From: Xenorhabdus bovienii
GTDB taxonomy: Bacteria; Pseudomonadota; Gammaproteobacteria; Enterobacterales; Enterobacteriaceae
NCBI RefSeq assembly: GCF_024721015.1
Contig: NZ_JANAIF010000017.1
Coordinates: forward strand, 1-64,000
DNA: 64,000 bases
Reading direction: 5' to 3'
In this document: positions 18,681 to 33,600 of the stretch, one piece after another
Layout: each line of letters begins with the position of its first letter
Numbering within the stretch: the first letter of the stretch is position 1
Position numbers and translations under genes: made by a program
Notes under the pieces: model-generated
Told to the model about the DNA's origin: nothing
The model's input: the letters and a program-made list of their open reading frames with translations, nothing else
Database searches by the model: none

Positions 18681-21600
18681 GTTGCTCGCCCCACCGGGGA
18701 TCGTCCCGACGATGGACTCAATTTCGGCCTGAGACAGGGAGACCAAGGGCAGCATGTCGGGGGTGAGGGCAGTGCAGCCCTTAGGAATACGGTTAGGCGG
18801 TACGACAAAGGTGTCGGAGTCGTCCTGAATAGCCTGTGCCATTTCGGCAAGGACGGGGGCGGCGAACACACTGCGGACATCGAGTCGCCAATCAAGGTCA
18901 CGTAGCCGTTCGATCAGACTGACGATCATCAGCGAGTGGCCGCCGAGTTCAAAGAAGTGGTCGTAACGGCCGACCCGCTCCAGCCCCAACAGGTCTTGCC
19001 AGATCTGCGCCAGAGCGGTTTCCGCCTCGCCGACTGGAGCTTCATAGCCGCGTGTGATCACAGCGGATGAATCAGGGGCGGGGAGTGCCTGACGGTCAAG
19101 TTTGCCATTGAGGGTGAGCGGGAAAGCATCAAGCACCATAAAGGCACTGGGCAACATATACTCGGCGAGGTGCCGGGCAAGTTGCTGACGCAGTTCGGCG
19201 GGAACCAGTTCAATGCCGGTCTGTGGCAGCACATAGGCGATCAGGCGCTTTTGGCCCGGTTCGTCTTCACGTGCCAGCACCACCGCTTCGCTCACTCCGC
19301 GACATTGCGTGAGTCGGGCTTCGATTTCGCCAAGCTCAATGCGGAAGCCGCGTAGTTTAACCTGAAAATCATTGCGGCCGAGATAGTCGATGTTGCCGTC
19401 GGGGCGCCAGCGGCCGAGGTCGCCGGTTCTGTACATGCGGGCATCTGGATCAGCGGAGAACGGATCGGCAGGGAAGCGTTCGGCAGTCAGTTCAGGACGG
19501 TTCAGGTAGCCGCGGGCAACCCCGGCACCGGCAATATGGATCTCGCCGGCCACGCCGAGAGGAATGGGCTGCCCCTGTGGGTCAAGAATATAGATCTGCG
19601 TGTTGGCGATCGGACGGCCAATAGGAATGGAGCGAGTCACATCGACGGGGGAGGCAATGGCGTAGGTTGCCGCAAATGTGGTGGTTTCCGTTGGACCATA
19701 GCCGTTAATCAGGTGTGTCGGCTGAGATCCCGCCAACTGTGCACGTCGTATCTTCCGCGGGTCGAGTACATCGCCGCCGATGAGCAGGTAGCGTAATTGA
19801 CCAAACAGGGGCTTGAGATCGCTGAGATACTCGTTGAACAAACCGGCCGTCAACCAGAGGGCGGTAACTTGTCCCTTGACCAGCGAATCGCAGAAACGTA
19901 CCGGATCGAGTAGTACTGAGGGTGAAACCACATGCAGACGTCCCCCGTTCAGTAGGGCAGACCAGATTTCCCATGTTGATGCGTCAAACGCAATATTGGC
20001 GCAATGGGCAATACAGTCATCGGAGCCAATGTCGGCAAAACCATTATTGATAATCAGGCGCAAGACATTGCAGTGCTCGACCATCACCCCTTTGGGTAAT
20101 CCGGTGGAGCCGGAGGTGTAGATGACATACGCCAGATGACGTGACGTCAGCCTCAGCCCCAGTGCCTGAGTATCCGGATTATGATCCGGTTGCGCCATCA
20201 GGAACGCGTCTTGGGCGTCGAGGATGACCGTAGGCACGGTGCTGCCCAGTCTATCGACCTGTGCCACCTGAGTGAGTAAGGCTACTGGTGTCGCATCATT
20301 GAGCATATACGCCAGTCGCTCGGTCGGGTAGGCCGGATCGAGCGGCACATAGGCGCCGCCTGCCTTCAGGATAGCGAGTAATCCCACCACCAATTCCAAA
20401 CTGCGTTCCAGACAAATTGCCACCCGATCGTCCGGACGTACGCCCAAGGCGATCAAATGATGAGCCAGGCGATTGGCGCGGTGGTTCAGTTCGCTATAGC
20501 TGAGCACCTGATCCTCAAACACCACGGCGGTGGCATCGGGATGATGTGCCGCCTGAGCCTCAAACAGTTGATGGATCAGCGCGTTTTGCGGGAAGTCCGT
20601 CTGGGTGGTGTTGAAGTCCACCAGCAGCTGTTGCCGTTCCGGGGCCGACAGCATCGGCAGACCTGCAATGGTCTGCGTCGCATCGGCGGCCATTGCCGTC
20701 AGCACATTCTCCAGATAGCCGACCATGCGCTCAACGGTCGCAGAGTCGAATAAGTCGGCGGCATATTCTAAGTCACCCGCCAGACCTGACTCGGTTTCAG
20801 TCAGCGACAACGTCAGGTCGAAGTGCGCGCTATGGTGTGTCTGTTCAATTGATACAAGCTGGAGACCGGGCAATATCAGGTTTTGAGACGGCGTGTTGTT
20901 TAAGGCCAGCATGACTTGGAAGACCGGGCTGTAGCTCAGGTTGCGTTCGGGTTGTAACGCTTCCACCACCTGCTCAAAGGGCAGATCCTGATGGGCATAA
21001 GCGGCGAGCGCCCGCTCACGAACCTGCGCAAGCAGCTCGGCTACACGGGTAGTGTCACTGAGTGTGACGCGTAAGGCTAAGGTATTGACGAAGAAACCGA
21101 TCAGGTTTTCCAACTCCGGGTGCGGGCGGTTAGCGACCGGAGTGCCGATAACGATATCATTCTGGCCACTGAGCCGGGCGAGAACGATGTTCCAAGCGGT
21201 TAACATGGTCATAAACAGGGTGGTGTTATGGCGTTGTCCTAGCCCCTTGAGCGACGTCAGCAAAGTGGCATCGAGCTGGAAGGATACCCGGCCGCCGGCA
21301 TAGGTCTGCACCGACGGGCGTGGCCGATCGGTGGGGAGTGTCAATAAGGCCGGGGCGTCTTGAAGCTGGGCGCACCAGAAATCGCGCTGCTCAGTGAGGA
21401 CGGTTCCCTGCAACCAGTTACGCTGCCAAACAGCATAGTCGGCGTACTGAATGGGCAGTGGCGGCAGCGGATCACCGTGGCCGTCGAGAGCGGCGCGGTA
21501 GAGGGCGTCCAGTTCGTGCATCAGTACACCGATGGACCAGCCGTCAGCGATAATGTGATGCAGGGTAAGCAGCAACAAATGCGCTTCATCCGTCAATTGC

Positions 21601-24600
21601 AGCAGTTGACCGCGGATCAGTGGGCCCTGAGCAAAATCGAAGGGCGTCTGTGCTTCGAAGGTGGCGAGTTCGGCAATACGGTGAATGTGCGCCGCGGGTT
21701 CCAGCGGACGGAGATCCTGATAGGGCAGGGCAAAGTCGATGTCGGCGGGAGCGATATGCTGGCAGGGTTGGCCATCGACCAGGACAAAGCAGGTGCGCAG
21801 GCTTTCATGCCGGGTAATTAGGCGCTCGAGTGCAGTGGTCAGCGCGTGGCGGTCAAGCTGGCCGGTGAGGCGCAGCGCTACCGGGATATGGTAAGCCAGG
21901 CTGGCGGCGGGATCGAGCTGACCCAGGAACCACAATCGCTGCTGGGCGAAAGACAACGGCAGCAGCCGGTTGCGATCGGCTGCGGGAATAACGACCTGAG
22001 CGGTTGTCGCCGCTCCGCTGAGTGCCTGAGCCAAATCCGTCAGGATGGGCAGGTCAAACAGTTGCTGTAGAGGCAACTCCCGCGCCAGATCTTGGCGCAC
22101 GCGTGCCACCAGTTGGACGGCAAGCAGCGAATGGCCGCCGAGTTCAAAGAAATGGTCGTGACGGCCGACCTGCTCCAGTCCCAGCAGGTCTTGCCAGATC
22201 TGCGCCAGAGCGGTTTCCGTCTCGCCGATCGGGTCGGCATAGCCGCGCATCACGATGGCGGACTGATCAGGTACCGGGAATGCCGGACGGTCGATTTTGC
22301 CGTTGGGAGTGAGCGGGAAAGCGTCGAGCGTCATAAAGGCGCTGGGCAGCATATACTCAGCGATGTGCCGGGCCAGTTGCTGACGCAGTTCAGCCGGCAC
22401 CAGTTCAACGCCTGCCTGAGGTAGTAGATAGGCGACCAGGCGCTTGTGACCCGGCTCGTCTTCACGCGCCAGAACCACCGCCTCGCGTACCCCGTGACAT
22501 TGCACTAGCCGGGCTTCGATTTCACCGAGCTCGATACGGAAGCCACGCAGTTTAACCTGAAGATCATTGCGGCCGAGGTATTCGATATTGCCGTCGGGTC
22601 GCCAGTAGCCGAGGTCACCGGTCTTGTACATACGGGCGTCAAGGTCTGAAGAGAACGGATCGGTAAGGAAGCGCTCGGCGGTGAGTTTGGGGCGGTTCAG
22701 GTAGCCGCGGGCGACACCGGCACCCGCGATATGAATTTCGCCGGTGACACCGAGAGGAACAGGCTGCCCTTGTGTATCCAGAATATAGATTTGGGTATTA
22801 GCAATCGGGTGGCCGATGGGAATTGTCTTACATTCGCTGTCAGTGAATGGAATTTCATAGGCGGTGGCGAAGGTGGTGGTCTCTGTTGGACCATACACAT
22901 GCAGCAGATGCTGTGGCGGATAATCAGCTCTAAGGTGGATCGCAGGACGGATATCGATCTGTTCACCGCCGAAAAGGACATAACGTAAACCCGACAATGA
23001 TGAGGCAATCAAACTCGCGTATTGATTGAACAATGCAGTTGTGAGGAAAAGCGCACTGACGCCTTCCAATGCTAAGCGCTGACCAAAATAGTCGGGTTGT
23101 AGTAAGGTTTTTTCCGGGATCAACAGGATACGTGCACCATGCACTAAGCCCGTCCACACCTCCCAGGTGGCCGCATCGAATGAAACATTGGCGCAATGAG
23201 CAATACAGTCATCGGGGCCAATATCGGCAAAACCATTATTGATAATCAGGCGCAGGACATTGCGGTGCTCGACCATCACCCCCTTGGGTAATCCGGTGGA
23301 GCCGGAGGTGTAGATCACATACGCCAGATGGCGTGACGTCAGACCCAGTGCCTGAGCATCCGGATTGTGGGTCGGTTGTACTGCCATAGCCGGTTCCTGG
23401 CCGTCGAGTATCACTGTGGGGATGGAATGGGCCAACTTATCGACTTGTATCGTTTGGGTCAGCAAGGCCACCGGTGCGGCGTCATCGAGCATATAGGCCA
23501 GCCGTTCGGCCGGATAGGTTGGATCCAGTGGCACGTAGGCACCGCCTGACTTGAGAATACCGAGCAGGCCGACCACCAGTTCTAAGCTGCGTTCCAGACA
23601 AATCGCCACCCGATCATCCGGCCGCACGCCCAGGGCGATCAGATGATGAGCCAGGCGATTGGCGCGGCGGTTCAGCTCGCCATAGCTCAGTCCCTGATCC
23701 TCAAACACCACGGCGATAGCATCGGGATAACGCGCCGCCTGAACTTCGAACAATTGGTGGATCAGCGCATCCTGTGGGAAGTCCGCCTGAGTCGCATTGA
23801 AGTTCACCAGCAGTTGTTGCCGCTCTAATGACGGCAAGATGGGCACATTTCGGATCAACTGTTGCGGGTCGCGAACCAGGGCATCGACCAGACCGCTGAT
23901 GGCGGTAACCAGATAGGCGGTGACGCGGGTCGGATTGATTCCGGCCACGGCCTGAGCAGTTAGATGGAAACCGGTTCCCAGATCATCGACCGACAGGATG
24001 AGCGGATAGTTGGTCCGCTCCTCTGTGGCGACGATGCGCACACCTGCCCGGCTCGTCTCAACCGCGTCGGACTCGCTGGTCTGGCTGTGACGATAATTGA
24101 GCAAAGCACTGAACAGCGGTATCGACTGCGCCATGCCACTACAGCGTTGTGCCAGCGCCAACGGTGCCTGCTCGTGCTCCAGTAGCGTCATCAAATCGCG
24201 GTAGGTGGCTTGTACTACTTCCCGTACACTGCGACCAGCCAGAGAGACTCGCACTGGCAAGGTATTGATAAACATACCCAGTATTCGGTCGGCACCAGCG
24301 CCCCCTTGCAAGCGACCCAGCAGCACGGAGCCAAAGACGACATCGTCGTGACCGCTGGTCTGTGCCAGTACTTGGGCCCAGGCCACATGGAACAGCACGC
24401 CCGGACTGACGCCCATGAGACGGGCTGCGGCACGGATGGCCTCCGCCAGAGCGGGAGTGAGCGAGAGACCGGCTTCGGTGATGGATTCGCTATCGCTCGG
24501 TATCGTGAGTACGCCGAACGGTGCCGTCGGTGCGTCGATGTCAGCAAGCTGGGCGCGGAAATAGTCCTCATGTACTGCGGCCGGCACGCTCAGGGTCTGG

Positions 24601-27600
24601 GCGATAAAGTTGCGATAGGGCAATGCGGCGGGCAGCGATTCGGCTTGCCCCTGCTGGATTTGGGCAATTTCAGCGAAAATCAGTTCCAGCGTCATATGGT
24701 CGCTGACCAGATGGTGGAAGCGCAGAGCCAGCAGCCATTCATCCTGTGCCGGATCGTGGGCGATGTCAGCGGCGAACAGCGGCGCGCGGCTCAGGTCGAG
24801 ACGATGCCGGCGCGGATCGGTGTGTGCTGATAATTGAGCCGGGATATCATCCGCCGTGGCCGGGGTGAAGCGATTGACACACAGTGGCGCCTGACGCCAG
24901 ACTACCTGAACCGGCTGCGCCAGACCTTGCCAGCAGGCAGCCGTGCGCAGGATATCGTGGCGGTCGATGACCTGTTGCAGGGCGGTTAGGAAAGTATCGA
25001 GATGCTCGCGGCTGTTAAAGGCGAGCAGGCTCTGCAACAGATAAGTATCCCCTTGAGTCTGCAACAGGTGATGGAACAGGATACCTTCCTGCAACGGTGC
25101 CAGTGGATAAATATCCTGCACATTGCTCGCTCCGTCGGGAGTTGCCTCGACGATGGCATTGATCTCAGCCTGAGACAGCGAGACCAGAGACAGCATGTCG
25201 GGAGTGAGGATAGTGCAATTTTCGGGAATACGGTTGGGTGGCACCACAAAGGCGCTGGCGTCACCCTGAATAGCCTGCGCCATTTCGGCGAGGACGGGGG
25301 CGGCGAACACACTACGGACGTCAAGCCACCAGCCGAAGCCGCGTAGCCGCTCGATCAGACTGACGATCATCAGCGAATGGCCGCCGAGTTCAAAGAAGTG
25401 GTCGTGACGGCCGATTTGCTCCAGCCCCAACAGGTCTTGCCAAATCTGCGCCAGAATGGCTTCCGCCTCACCGACCGGGGTTTCGTAGCCGTGTGCGACC
25501 ACGGCGGACGCGTCGGGGGCAGGAAGTGCCTGACGGTCGAGCTTGCCGTTGGGGGTGAGCGGGAAGGCCTCAAGTGTCATAAAGGCGCTGGGCAGCATGT
25601 ACTCAGCGAGGTGCCGGGCGAGTTGCTGACGCAGTTCGGCGGGAACCAGTTCAACGCCGTCCAGAGGCCGCAGATAGGCAATCAGGCGCTTCTCCCCTGG
25701 CTCGTCTTCGCGTGCCAGTACCACCGCCTCGCGCACGCCGTGACATTGCATCAGTTGCGCCTCGATTTCGCCCAGCTCAATGCGGAAGCCGCGCAGTTTG
25801 ACCTGAAAGTCATTGCGGCCGAGATAGTCGAGATTACCATCGGAGCGCCAGCGGCCGAGGTCGCCGGTCTTGTACATACGAGCGTCCGGATCGGCGGAGA
25901 ACGGATCGGCAAGGAAATGTTCGGCGGTCAGTTCGGGGCGGTTCAGGTAGCCGCGGGCAACGCCGGCGCCGGCGATATGAATTTCGCCGGTCACACCGAG
26001 GGGAACAGGATGACCCAGTGAGTCGAGAATATAGATCTGGGTATTGGCGATCGGGCGGCCGATATGACTGACAAAGCCCTCCGCCCGGCTCATCCGTATC
26101 CAGGTTGAATAGGTCGTCGTCTCAGAGGGACCATACAGATTACACACATTCTGTATGGATTCACGGGCAAACAAATGCTCAATGACGTGCGGTTTCAATG
26201 CCTCGCCAGCCAAATTGACCGTCTGGGTGGTCATGGGGATCGCGTCAGATTCAATCAAGTGTGCGATGGCCGACGGCACCGTGTTGATCAGGCTGACCGG
26301 CTGCTCTGTCGTAAGCAATGACAGCACATTGGGGACAAGGTGAACCGTGCCGCCAGAGAGCAGCGGTGTAAAGCATTCGTACACCGCCAGATCAAAATTA
26401 AGTGAGGTGGCAAAAAGGGTATGCGCCAACTCCTCCGGGCTGAAAGTCCGTTGCGCCCAAGTGAGGAAATTCACGGTATTGCGGTGAGTGATCGCCACCC
26501 CTTTGGGCAGTCCGGTGGAGCCTGAGGTATAGATCACATAGGCCAGATGGCGTGACGTCAGCCCCAGTGCCTGTGTATCCGGATTATGATCCGGTTGCGC
26601 TATTAGAGGCGTGTCTTGGGCGTCGAGCACCACCGTGAGCACGGGGCTGGCCAGTGTGTTGATCCACGTCGTCTGGGTGAATAAGACCACTGGAGCCGCG
26701 TCATCGAGTATATACGCCAGCCGTTCGGCCGGATAAGCCGGATCGAGCGGCACATAAGCGCCGCCTGCTTTGAGAATAGCGAGCAGGCCCACCACCATCT
26801 CCGGGCTGCGTTCCAGATAAATCGCCACCCGATCGTCCGGGTGTACGCCTTGGGCGAGCAGATGATGAGCCAGGCGATTGGCGCGGCGGTTCAGTTCGCC
26901 ATAGCTGAGCGCTTGCTCCCCACATACTACGGCCGTTGCGTCAGGGCTGTGTGCCGCCTGAGCCTCGAACAGTTGGTGAATCAAAGCGTCCTGCGGGAAG
27001 TCCGCTTGGGTGGCGTTGAAGTTCACCAGCAGCTGTTGCCGCTCCGAGGCCGGTAGCATCGGTAGACCCGCAACAGTTTGTGTCGCATCGGCTGCCATCG
27101 CCGCCAGCACATTTTCCAGATAGCCGACCATGCGCTCAACGGTCGCGGGGTCGAACAGATCGGCGGCATAGATCAGATCACCCGCCAGACCCGCCTCGGT
27201 TTCAGTCAGCGACAACGTCAGGTCGAAGTGCGCACTATGGTGTGCCTGTTCAACCCAAGAAAGTTGCAGATCGGGTAATACGAGATTCTCAGCCGGCATG
27301 TTGTTTAAGACCAGCATCACCTGAAAGACCGGGCTGTAGCTCAGGCTGCGTTCCGGCTGAAGCGCTTCCACCACCTGCTCAAAAGGCAAATCCTGATGGG
27401 CATAGGCGTTAAGCGCCCGCTCACGGACCTGCGCGAGCAGATCGGCCACACGAGGCGCATTACCCGGCGTGACGCGCACGGCCAGAGTATTGACGAAGAA
27501 ACCGATCAGGTTTTCCAACTCTGAGTGTGGGCGGTTGGCGACCGGGGTACCGATAACAATATCATCCTGACCACTGAGCCGGGTGAGGACGATGCTCCAG

Positions 27601-30600
27601 GCAGTGAGCATAGTCATAAACAGAGTGGTGTGATGGCGTTGTCCAAGCCCTTTGAGTGAGGTCAACAAGGCGGTATCGAGCTGGAAGGACACCCGGCCGC
27701 CGACATAGGTCTGCACGGGTGGGCGTGGCCGGTCGGTGGGGAGTACCAGCAAGGCCGGGGCGTTCTGGAGCTGAGCGTACCAGAAGTCACGCTGCTCAGT
27801 GAGGGCCGTTGCTTGCAGCCGGTCGCGCTGCCAGATGGCATAGTCGGCGTACTGGAGAGACAGCGGCGGCAGGGGATCACCGTGGCCGTCGAGAGCGGCG
27901 CGGTAGAGGGTGCCCAATTCATGCACCAACACCCCGATGGACCAGCCGTCAGAGATGATGTGGTGCTGGGTAAGCAGCAACATATGCGCTTCATCTGTCA
28001 ATTGAAGCAGTTGACCGCGAATCAATGGTCCTTGGATAAAGTCAAAGGGTGCCTGCGCTTCGCGGGCAGCGAGATCGGCGATACGGTTGGTGTGTGCCGC
28101 GGGTTCCAGCAGGCGCAGATCCTGACAGGACAGGGCAAAGCCGATGTCAGCGGGATCGATATGCTGGTAGGGTTGGCCCTCGACTAGGACAAAGCGGGTA
28201 CGCAGGCTTTCATGCCGAGCGACCAGACGATCGAGCGCGGTGGTCAGCGCGTGGCGGTCAAGTTGTCCGGTGAGGCGCAGGGCTACCGGGATATGGTAGG
28301 CCAGACTGGCGGCCGGATCGAGCTGACCAAGGAACCACAGCCGCTGCTGGGCGAAAGATAACGGTAGCAACCGACTGCGATCGGCGGCGGGGATGACGAC
28401 CTGAGCGGTTGCCAAAGTCCCGCTGAGTGCCTGAGCCAAATCCACCAGAAGAGGCAGGTCAAACAATTGCTGTAGCGGTAACTCCCGCGCCAGATCCTGA
28501 CGTACGCGTGCCACCAGTTGGACGGCGAGCAGCGAATGGCCGCCGAGTTCAAAGAAATGGTCGTGACGGCCGATCTGTTCCAGTCTCAGCAAGTCTTGCC
28601 AAATCTGAGCCAGCGCGATTTCTATTTCACCGAGCGGGGCTTCATAGCCGCGTGTTACCACGGCGGACGCGTCGGGGGCAGGAAGTGCCTGACGGTCAAG
28701 TTTACCGTTGGGGGTGAGCGGGAAGGCGTCGAGCACCATAAAGGCGCTGGGCAGCATATACTCGGCGAGGTACTGAGCGAGTTGTTGACGTAGTTCGGCC
28801 GACACCAGTTCAATGCCGGTCTGGGGCAGCAAATAGGCGATCAGTCGCTTGTGACCGGATTCATCTTCGCGCGCCAGTACCACGGCTTCGCGCACGCCGG
28901 GGCATTGCATTAATCGCGCTTCAATTTCGCCCAGTTCGATACGGAAGCCACGCAGTTTAACCTGAAAGTCATTGCGGCCGAGGTATTCAAGATTGCCGTC
29001 GGAACGCCAGCGGCCGAGGTCGCCGGTCTTATACATGCGGGCGTCCGGGACTGAGGAGAACGGATCAGCAAGGAAACGTTCGGCAGTCAGTTCAGGGCGG
29101 TTCAGGTAGCCACGGGCGATACCGGCGCCGGCAATATAGATTTCGCCGGCGACACCGAGAGGAACGGGCTGGCTGTCATAATCAAGGAGATAGATTTGAG
29201 TGTTGGCGATCGGACGGCCGATAGGCGGTGCCCCTTCTTCCTGGCTATCACACAGATAAATGGCTGCACAGACCGTACTTTCCGTCGGTCCATAGGCATT
29301 GACCATACGCCGACCGGTAGCCCAGCGTTTGACCAGTGAGGGTGAGCAGGCCTCACCGCCTACGATCAGGGTTTGCAGTGTTACTGGTACTGAATCCAGT
29401 GCCGCCAACGCGGTTGGCGACAGCAGCACATGGGTAATGGCATGGGTCTCCAGCGTATTCAACAGGGCAGCACCCGGCAGGAGGTGAGTTCGCTGGGCAA
29501 GATGGAGGCTGGCACCGGCCAGAAGTGCCATGCTGCATTCCCAGATACCGGCGTCGAAGCTGTTTGAGGCAAATTGCAGGATACGGCTGCTGGGCTTGAT
29601 TGCCAGAGTGTCCTGCTGAGTGGCGATCAGATTGCTCAGGCCGCGATGCTCGACCATCACCCCCTTGGGCAGCCCGGTCGAGCCGGAGGTGTAGATGACA
29701 TACGCCAGATGGCGTGACGTCAGGCCCAGTGCCTGCGCGTCCGGATTGTGAGTCGGTTGCGTCATCAGGAGCGGTTCTGAGCCGTCGAGTACGATCGTGG
29801 GTATGGCGCTGGCCAGTGTGTCGGTCAATGCTGTTTGGGTCAGCAAGGCCACCGGTGCCGCATCGTCAAGCATATACGTCAGTCGCTCGGCCGGATAAGC
29901 CGGATCGAGCGGCACATAGGCGCCGCCGGCCTTGAGAATACCGAGCAGACCCACGACCAGATCTGGGCTGCGTTCGACACAAATCGCCACCCGATCATCC
30001 GGACGCACACCCAAGGCGAGCAGATGATGAGCCAGGCGGTTAGCACGGTGGTTCAGTTCGTGATAACTCAGCGATTGACCTTCAAACACCACGGCGATGG
30101 CGTCGGGATGGTGCGCCGCCTGAGCCTCAAACAATTGGTGGATCAGCGCATCCTGCGGAAAATCAGCCTGAGTCGCGTTGAATTCCACCAACAGTTGTTG
30201 CCGCTCCGAGTCCGGCAGGATCGGTACATCCCGGATCAATCGTTGTGGGTCGCGGGTCAGGGCATCGACCAGGCCGCTGATGGCGGTAACTAGATAGGCG
30301 GTTACGCGAGCCGGATCGATCCCGGCCACGGTCAGCGCGGTCAGATGGAAACCGGTTCCCAGATCATCCACCGACAGGGTGAGCGGATAGTTAGTCCGCT
30401 CTCCTGTGGCGACGATACGCATACCTGTTCGGGGTATATCAACGGCGTCTGCCCCGTTGGTTTGGCTGTGACGGTAATTAAGCAAGGTACTGAACAGTGG
30501 TAGTGATTGCGCCACGCCGCTGCAACGTTGTGCCAGCGCCAACGGTGCCTGCTCGTGCTCCAGCAAGGCCGTCAGATTGCGATAGGTGGTCTGTACCACT

Positions 30601-33600
30601 TCCTGCACACTACGGCCGGCCAGAGAAACCCGTACCGGCAGGGTATTGATAAACATCCCCAATATTTGGTCAGCGCCCGCGACCCCCTGTAGACGACCTA
30701 GTAGCACAGAGCCGAAGACGACATCGTCATGGCCGCTGGTCTGTGCCAACATCTGAGCCCAGGCCACATGGAACAGCACACCCGGACTGACCCGCAGACG
30801 GCGCGCCTGAGCGCGGATGGCCTCTGCCAGAGCGGGGGGGAGCGGGAGACGGGCTTCGGCGATGGATTCGTTATCGCCCGGCATCGTGAGCACGCCAAAC
30901 GGCGCCGTCGGTGTGTCAACGTCAGCGAGTTGGGTACGGAAGTAGGTCTCGTGCACTGCGGCCGGCACACTCAGGGTCTGGGCGATAAAGTTGCGGTAGG
31001 GCAGTGCGGCGGGCAGCGACTCGGCATGCCCCTGTTGAACTTGGGCAATTTCAGCGAAAATCAACTCCAGCGTCATGTGGTCGCTGACCAGATGGTGGAA
31101 GCGCAGTGCCAGCAGCCATTCATCCTGTGCCGGATCGTGGGCGATATCGGCAGCGAATAATGGCGCACGGCTCAGGTCGAGACGATGCCGGCGTGGATCG
31201 GTGTGAGTTAATAGCTGAGCCGGGACATTGTCTGCCGTGGCCGGCGTAAAGTGATTAACATACAGCGGCGCCTGACGCCAGACCACCTGAACCGGCTGCG
31301 CGAGTCCCTGCCAACAGGCAGCGGTGCGCAGAATATCGTGGCGGTCGATGACTTGTTGCAGGGCAACCAGGAAGGTATCGAGATGCTCGCGGCTGTCAAA
31401 GGCGAGCAGGCTCTGCAACAGATAAGTATCGCCTTGCGTCTGCAACAGGTGATGGAACAGGATACCCTCCTGCAATGGTGCTAGCGGGTAGATATCCTGC
31501 ACATTGCTCGCTCCGCCGGGAGTTGCCTCGATGATAGTCTCAATCTCAGCTTGGGACAGCGAGACGAGGGACAGCATGTCGGGGGTAAGGGCGGTGCAAT
31601 TTTCGGGGATACGGTTGGGCGGCACGACAAAGGCGTTGGTATTATCCTGGGTGGACTGCGCCATTTCAGCAAGAACGGGGGCGGAGAACACACTACGAAC
31701 TTCAAGCCGCCGCCCGAAGCCGCGTAGCCGCTCGATCAGACTGACGATCATCAGTGAATGGCCGCCGAGTTCAAAGAAGTGGTCGTGACGGCCGACCCGT
31801 TCCAGCCCCAGCAAGTCTTGCCAGATTTGCGCCAGGATGGTTTCCGCTTCACCGACCGGGGCTTCATAGCCGCGTGCGACTACGGCGGACGCGTCGGGGG
31901 CGGGGAGCGCTTGGCGGTCGAGTTTGCCGTTGGGGGTGAGCGGGAAAGCGTCGAGCGTCATAAAGGCGCTGGGCAGCATGTACTCGGCAAGATGCCGGGC
32001 GAGCTGCTGACGCAGCTCGGCGGGAACCAGTTCAATGCCGTCCAGCGGCTGCACATAAGCGACCAGACGCGGGTGGCCGGGATCGTCTTCGCGTGCCAGC
32101 ACCACCACCTCGCGCACACCGTCACATTGCATCAGTTGCGTCTCGATTTCGCCAAGCTCAATACGGAAGCCGCGCAGTTTGACCTGAAAGTCATTGCGGC
32201 CGAGGTATTCGAGATTGCCGTTGGGACGCCAGCGGCCGAGGTCGCCGGTCTTGTACATGCGGGCATCCGGATCGGAAGAAAAAGGGTCGGCCGGGAAACG
32301 TTCGGCCGTGAGTTCGGGTCGGTTCAGGTAGCCACGGGCAGTGCCGGCGCCGGCGATATGAATTTCTCCGGCCACACCGAGAGGAACGGGTTGGCCGTAG
32401 GTATCGAGAATATAGATCCGGGTATTGGCGATCGGACGGCCGATAGGCGGTGCGCCTTCTTCTTGGTTATCGCACAGATAAATAGCCGCACAGACCGTAC
32501 TTTCAGTGGGTCCATAGGCATTGACCATACGCCGGCCGACAGCCCAGCGTTTGACCAGAGAAGGTGGACAGGCCTCACCCCCCACGATCAGGGTCTGCAA
32601 TGTCTCAGGGACTGAATCCAGTGCCGCCAGCGCGGTGGGTGACAGCAGCACATGGGTAATGGCATGAGTCTCCAACGTCTCCAACAGGGCAGTGCCAGGC
32701 AGGAGGTGAGTTCTCTGAGCAAGATGGAGGCTGGCGCCCGCCAGAAGTGCCATGCCGCATTCCCAGATACCGGCGTCGAAGCTGTTTGAGGCAAATTGCA
32801 GGATACGGCTGCTGGGATTGATCGCCAGAGTGTCCTGCTGAGTGGCGATCAGGTTGCTCAGGCCGCGATGCTCAACCATCACGCCTTTGGGCTGTCCGGT
32901 GGAGCCGGAGGTGTAGATGACATACGCCAGATGGCGTGATGTCAGCCCCAGTGCCTGAGCATCCGGGTTATGAGTCGGTTGCGCTGCCAGAGATGGCGCG
33001 AGTGCATCGAGCATGACTATAGGCACGGGGCTGACTAGCGTGTCGACCTGTGCTGTCTGGGTCAGCAGGGCCACCGGTGCGGCGTCATCAAGCATATAGG
33101 CCAGCCGTTCGGCCGGATAGGTGGGATCGAGCGGCACATAGGCGCCCCCAGCCTTGAGGATAGCGAGCAAGCCTATCACCAGTTCCGGGCTACGTTCGAC
33201 ACAAATCGCCACCCGATCATCCGGGCGCACACCCAGCGCGATCAAATGATGAGCCAGGCGGTTGGCGCGGTGGTTCAACTCGTGATAACTCAGGGATTGA
33301 CCTTCAAACACCACGGCGGTGGCATCAGGGGAGTGTGCCGCTTGGGCTTCGAATAATTGGTGGATCAAGGCGTCCTGCGGGAAATCCGCTTGGGTGGCAT
33401 TGAAATCGGTCAGCAACAGTCGCCGCTCTGAGGCCGACAGCATCGGTAGACCCGCAACAGTTTGTGTCGCATCGGCAGCCATCGCCGTCAGCACACTTTC
33501 CAAATAGCCGACCATACGCCCAATGGTCGCAGAGTCGAATAGGTCGGTAGAATATTCCAGATCACCAACCAGACCGACCTCAGTTTCGGTCAGCGATAAC

